Positions 8,024-10,902 of a stretch of DNA of 10,902 nt are shown here, piece by piece. The DNA is from Spirochaeta sp. (GTDB lineage Bacteria; Spirochaetota; Spirochaetia; UBA9216), in assembly GCA_003454605.1 (NCBI GenBank), contig DMKD01000066.1:1-10902 (forward strand), written 5' to 3'. How positions within the stretch are numbered: position 1 is the first letter of the stretch; each line of letters starts with the position of its first letter. The notes beneath the pieces were generated by a model. It was not told the origin of the DNA, ran no database searches, and saw only the letters and a list, made by a program, of their open reading frames with translations. The translations under genes and the position numbers were made by a program.

Positions 8024-9064
8024 CTATCTGTCAAGGCTGTTATAAATAGTTCTGCTTGACAAATCTTTAGTGTGTTCATAGTACATGCCTGCACCCTTTG
8101 CGACACAAAGAAGCGGATCTTCAGCTAAGATTACAGGCACACCTGTTTCCTTTGAGATGAGTTTCGGCATTCCTTTCAGAAGAGAACCACCTCCCGTCAT
8201 AACTATTCCGCGCTCAACAATATCAGCTGCGAGTTCGGGCGGGGTCTGACCAAGAGTACTCTTTATTTCTTCTATGATGCCATTAATTGGTTCCTGCAGC
8301 GCCTCTCTGACCTCTACTGAATCAATTTCAAGTCTACGCGGCAGACCTGTTATAGCATCAGTACCTTTGATTTCCATCTTTTCGATCTTTTTATCAGGTG
8401 ACGCATTTCCAATTTTAATCTTCAAATTTTCAGCAGTCTGTTCCCCGACAATCAGGTTATGTACATTTCTGACATGCTTGATAATAGCTTCATCGAACTC
8501 ATCGCCGCCAATTCTTATTGCGTTTGTTACAACCATTCCGCCGAGCGATATAACCGATATTTCAGTTGTCCCGCCTCCGATGTCACAGACCATGTGTCCG
8601 GCAGGCTCGAATATAGGCATATTAGCGCCAATTGCCGCCGCGAGAGATTCTTCAATAACCTTTACTTCACGGGCTCCTGCTTTAAGAGCACATTCTTCCA
8701 CTGCACGTCTTTCCACTTCGGTAATACAGGTGGGAACACCTATAACCATTCGAGGTTTCACGAAAAGGCGTCGCGGTATTACGCTGGAAATGAAATACCT
8801 TATCATTTTTTCAGTCGTTTCAAGATCAGCTATAACACCGTCACGCAGCGGTCTGATGGCTATAATATCACCAGGAGTTTTCCAAAGCATCTTCTTTGCT
8901 TCTGCTCCAACAGCAACTACCTTTTTAGTTCCTCTTTCTACGGCAACAACGGAAGGTTCTGATATTACGATTCCTTTTCCTCTGATGTGTACCAGAGTAT
9001 TGCATGTACCAAGATCAATTCCAATATCAGATGAAAAAGCATCTGAAAATTTGCCAAATCCCAT
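8024..9064 (-). CDS. mreB: MreB, actin-like rod-shape cytoskeletal ATPase
   Basis: MreB forms membrane-bound antiparallel filaments that orient the elongasome around the cell. At 346 residues it matches E. coli MreB (347). The actin-fold nucleotide-binding motifs are clear: phosphate-1 DIGIDLGTCNTLV (near residue 13), phosphate-2 DIGGGTTEISVISLGG (around 167) and adenosine-site GIVMTGGGSLLKG (around 290). The N terminus MGFGKFSDAF could serve as the membrane-contacting segment. The ribosome site is strong: GTGGGGGG at 9070-9077, ending 5 nt before the ATG. The gene lies 19 bases after the TPR gene and 8 before mreC. Confidence 0.98.
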   Translation of the reverse strand: MGFGKFSDAFSSDIGIDLGTCNTLVHIRGKGIVISEPSVVAVERGTKKVVAVGAEAKKMLWKTPGDIIAIRPLRDGVIADLETTEKMIRYFISSVIPRRLFVKPRMVIGVPTCITEVERRAVEECALKAGAREVKVIEESLAAAIGANMPIFEPAGHMVCDIGGGTTEISVISLGGMVVTNAIRIGGDEFDEAIIKHVRNVHNLIVGEQTAENLKIKIGNASPDKKIEKMEIKGTDAITGLPRRLEIDSVEVREALQEPINGIIEEIKSTLGQTPPELAADIVERGIVMTGGGSLLKGMPKLISKETGVPVILAEDPLLCVAKGAGMYYEHTKDLSSRTIYNSLDR

Positions 9065-9083
9065 TAAAACCCCCCACTATTCT

Positions 9084-10034
9084 CTAACCATATAGTTTAA
9101 GCTTTGCACCATAGTGATAAGAATCTATTTCAAGACACTTTCGCCATTGATATCTTGCCTTAACACTGTCGCCCATCTTATCATAGATATCACCCAGATA
9201 ATAATGAGCATCAGCAGCTTTATCATTTTTTTCAAGTATCTTTAAATATTCCTCTTCAGCCCTCTCATAATCACCATTTTCAATGAGAATATTCCCGAGC
9301 AGGTACCTTGCTTTCTGTTCAACACTGAAATCTGTTGTTTTTTTCAATGCCAAGTTTAAATACTCTTCAGATTTAGTTCTCTCCTCAAGCTGATAATATG
9401 TCTGAGCCAATACCAGGTAGAGCATATCGGTAGCCTTTACTTCAATTGCCCTAAGATAGTATTCAACACTTTTATAATATTTTCTCAGCCTGGAATTCAG
9501 TAAACCTAAATATTCAAATGTATCTTCACCAGTATAACCGGCTTCAATTGATTCTTCCAGATATATTATAGCAAGATCAGAATAGAATTTCCCCTTCTGA
9601 AAATAACATTTACCAATTATGTATTTAACTTTACCCTTAATATCTTCATTACAGACAAGCAGCGCCCTTCTCAGGTTCATTAACGAGCTATCAAAAAGAG
9701 GTATTTTTTCTTCAAGAGAGTATTGTGATGCTCCACGGTAAAAATAAGAGAATCCATTATAAATCAGAGCTTTCTGATTCATTGGATCTTCTTTAAGAAT
9801 AGCTTCACATTTAATATTAATAGTTTCGTAATGCTGGTTTTCCCAAAGTGCTTCTATTGTCCGAGCTTCTTCCTGATTATTAATCAAATCCGTTTCTGTA
9901 CGCGAACCTATAGTAAAATAAAGTACTACAGCAACAGCAACGCAGACAGCAATAATGCTGACTGTAATTATTAGCGGCTTTTTGCTTTTCTGCTTCTTGC
10001 CGCTGAATCTATATCTATCTTCAGGTAGAATCAT
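9084..10034 (-). CDS. Single-pass membrane protein with TPR repeats, head of the mre operon
   Basis: The role is unknown. The 316-residue protein has a basic cytoplasmic N terminus (KKQKSKK, 13-19), one strong membrane helix (about 21-42), then an all-helical domain built from tetratricopeptide-like repeats. The clearest repeats are about 240-270 (ARYLLGNILIENGDYERAEEEY) and 275-305 (AHYYLGDIYDKMGDSVKARYQW). Weaker ones are at about 61-100, 135-165, 173-200 and 205-232. By the positive-inside rule the repeats face the periplasm, where they could bind a protein partner. The ribosome site AAGG lies 7 nt before the ATG. The gene starts only 26 bases after the rnpB 3' end and is 19 bases before mreB. 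From memory, treponemes also have a TPR gene near mreB, so an elongasome accessory role is plausible but inferred. Confidence 0.88.
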   Translation of the reverse strand: MILPEDRYRFSGKKQKSKKPLIITVSIIAVCVAVAVVLYFTIGSRTETDLINNQEEARTIEALWENQHYETINIKCEAILKEDPMNQKALIYNGFSYFYRGASQYSLEEKIPLFDSSLMNLRRALLVCNEDIKGKVKYIIGKCYFQKGKFYSDLAIIYLEESIEAGYTGEDTFEYLGLLNSRLRKYYKSVEYYLRAIEVKATDMLYLVLAQTYYQLEERTKSEEYLNLALKKTTDFSVEQKARYLLGNILIENGDYERAEEEYLKILEKNDKAADAHYYLGDIYDKMGDSVKARYQWRKCLEIDSYHYGAKLKLYG

Positions 10035-10056
10035 TCTTCAGCCTTATGAAATTAGT

Positions 10057-10062
10057 AAAAAA
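10057..10062 (-). terminator. U6 run at the rnpB 3' end, possible partial terminator
   Basis: Six T's on the minus strand lie directly after the 3' half of the P1 helix. P1 is a long-range stem, so this is not a standard local hairpin terminator and may be leaky. The TPR/mre operon starts 26 bases on with no promoter of its own, so some read-through may be expected. Confidence 0.35.
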
Positions 10063-10273
10063 GACGGATCTATAAGCCGGGTTCTGTAATAGTTTTTCAT
10101 AGAAAAACCATCGATAACCATCTATCTCCATCAGCAATTACTCACTGATTCAAGCAGTTTACCCGCAGACTAAAGACCTCTCGCTACGCTCGTGGACTTT
10201 CAGGTGAACACCCTCTGCTGCTTAACTTTGCTCCTGGTGAGGTTTACCTTGCCTTCATTGTTACCAATGAAGC

Positions 10274-10305
<32 letters not shown>

Positions 10306-10306
10306 G

Positions 10307-10326
10307 AAAACCGGCAAGCCGGTTTT
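10307..10326. repeat. Perfect inverted repeat inside rnpB, terminator-like
   Basis: Two 9-base arms (AAAACCGGC and GCCGGTTTT) around a 2-base centre. In the RNase P RNA this is a stem of the P12 region. Read on the + strand, the stem is followed by six T's (10323-10328), the form of an intrinsic terminator for transcription antisense to rnpB. On the rnpB strand only four T's follow. Confidence 0.75.
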
Positions 10327-10328
10327 TT

Positions 10329-10348
10329 GAAGTTTCTTACGAAACTTC
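10329..10348 (-). repeat. GUAA-tetraloop hairpin inside rnpB
   Basis: An 8-bp perfect stem (GAAGTTTC with GAAACTTC) closed by GUAA, a GNRA tetraloop, when read as the rnpB transcript. It sits directly beside the terminator-like repeat in the enlarged P12 region. GNRA loops commonly dock into helices elsewhere in RNase P, so it may make a tertiary contact. Confidence 0.7.
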
Positions 10349-10525
10349 ACACCTCAATTCCTTGCAGAATGAAGCGCGCGGTATATTTTCTGCGGCACTG
10401 TCTGTAAAAGGTTGTCTTCAACCTTCCCCCGGATATTAGCCGGCACCATGTTCTTCGAAGCCCGGACTTTCCTCCTCAAGAAAACCAAAGGTTTTCTTCC
10501 GGCGGCCATCCGATCCGTCTTGAAT

Positions 10526-10554
10526 ATAGTATCACAAGAACCATTCTTTGCCAA
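10526..10554 (-). promoter_or_regulatory. Promoter of rnpB (sigma-70 type, extended -10)
   Basis: On the minus strand, -35 TTGGCA (10549-10554), a 17-bp spacer, and -10 TACTAT (10526-10531) preceded by TGA, giving an extended -10 (TGn). Initiation 5-6 bases after the -10 falls on 10520-10521, exactly the 5' end predicted from the P1 helix. The agreement of two independent signals makes this convincing. Confidence 0.8.
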
Positions 10555-10583
10555 TTGAAGCTGAACGAAATAAATTTCGTTTG

Positions 10584-10616
10584 TGAAATACTTTCAATCC
10601 TGAAAATACTTTCAAT
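10584..10616. repeat. Short direct repeat between the zinc-ribbon gene and rnpB
   Basis: TGAAATACTTTCAAT (10584-10598) recurs as TGAAAATACTTTCAAT (10601-10616), differing by one inserted A. Each unit is also partly palindromic (TGAAA...TTTCA), so each could form a small hairpin. It covers the last base of the zinc-ribbon stop codon and lies upstream of the rnpB -35 box. It may be replication slippage or a protein-binding site. An 8-bp inverted repeat (AACGAAAT/ATTTCGTT, 10564-10581) lies beside it. Confidence 0.6.
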
Positions 10617-10902
10617 TAAAAATCGTCGTCGTCATCCTCAAGATCGGCAAGACCTTCAGCTTCATCATCAGACAGGAAAGTCATATCATACTTCTCATCA
10701 GAATCCAATTCTTCAAAGAAAAGGATTCGGCTGCAGTAGGGACAAAAATGAATCTGCTCACCCTTACGCACCTCGTTCACGAACTGTGCGGGAAGAATCA
10801 TATGACAGCCTGAACAAACAGCACTCTTTACAGGAACTATACCGACACCGGATTTACTCTTGATGATTCTTTCGAATTTGAATAGAATTTCACTATCCAT
10901 TT
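10616..10902 (-). CDS. C4-type zinc-ribbon protein (DUF164/CT398-like), 3' part only
   Basis: At least 94 C-terminal residues are present. The match is to the zinc ribbon that ends DUF164/CT398 proteins. Counted from the Met at 10898-10900, C29-SG-C32 and C53-PY-C56 should bind one zinc, with the family-typical stretch PAQFVNEVRKGEQIHFCPYCSRIL (37-60) between and around them. Relatives are roughly 230-250 residues long with an N-terminal coiled coil, so this Met is probably internal and the gene continues beyond the right edge. I therefore treat it as partial. After the ribbon comes an unusual acidic tail of about 25 residues ending in five aspartates and a phenylalanine. The family's function is poorly known. 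Its stop is about 65 bases before the rnpB promoter. Confidence 0.88.
   Translation of the reverse strand, partial: MDSEILFKFERIIKSKSGVGIVPVKSAVCSGCHMILPAQFVNEVRKGEQIHFCPYCSRILFFEELDSDEKYDMTFLSDDEAEGLADLEDDDDDF

Noticed and set aside
8274..9095. 273-residue + strand open frame opposite mreB
   Set aside because: It is an antisense shadow of mreB, with low-complexity Ser/Ile/Thr/Pro composition and no family resemblance. mreB is certain on the other strand.
961..10034. Foreign or mobile origin for part of the operon
   Set aside because: No transposase, integrase, terminal repeats or abrupt composition change are visible. All genes are core cell-wall functions in a standard order.
10354..10554. 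66-residue minus-strand open frame
   Set aside because: It lies across rnpB and its promoter; the RNase P RNA elements explain this sequence.

Overview
The window looks like part of a spirochaete chromosome (Spirochaetota, somewhere around Treponema/Spirochaeta). This is an inference from three things. The gene order is TPR membrane protein, mreB, mreC, mreD, pbp2, rodA. RodA is long (437 residues) and seems to have two extra membrane segments. A C4 zinc-ribbon protein gene and rnpB lie directly upstream. Base composition is moderately AT-rich and codon use looks even across the window. I see no insertion sequence, phage gene, CRISPR array or island boundary. This is core-genome housekeeping DNA, densely packed.

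Left end (1-964): about 175 bases with no supported gene, then mazG on the + strand, a two-domain nucleoside triphosphate pyrophosphohydrolase. Its stop codon overlaps that of the convergent radical SAM gene in a 4-base TTAA.

Centre (961-10034, all on the minus strand; transcription runs right to left): TPR membrane protein -> mreB -> mreC -> mreD -> pbp2 (mrdA) -> rodA (mrdB) -> radical SAM/DUF2344 protein. Gaps are 19, 8 and 14 nt, or overlaps of 4 nt (ATGA, twice) and 1 nt (TAATG), so this is almost certainly one operon with translational coupling. MreB, MreC, MreD, PBP2 and RodA form the elongasome, which directs side-wall peptidoglycan synthesis. RodA polymerises glycan, PBP2 cross-links it and MreBCD position the machine. 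The TPR protein at the head is a candidate accessory factor. The radical SAM protein at the tail has no assigned function.

Right end (10061-10902): a complete bacterial type A RNase P RNA gene on the minus strand, with a good extended -10 promoter. To its right lies the 3' end of a C4 zinc-ribbon protein gene that probably runs off the window. The TPR/mre operon begins only 26 bases after rnpB and has no visible promoter of its own, so read-through from rnpB or a promoter inside it is likely.

I did not find a clearly new system. The points most worth checking are the TPR protein as an elongasome partner, the rnpB-mre transcriptional arrangement, the enlarged variable region of rnpB with a terminator-like hairpin, the two extra RodA membrane segments, and the uncharacterised radical SAM fusion with a tyrosine in place of the usual cobalamin-ligand histidine.
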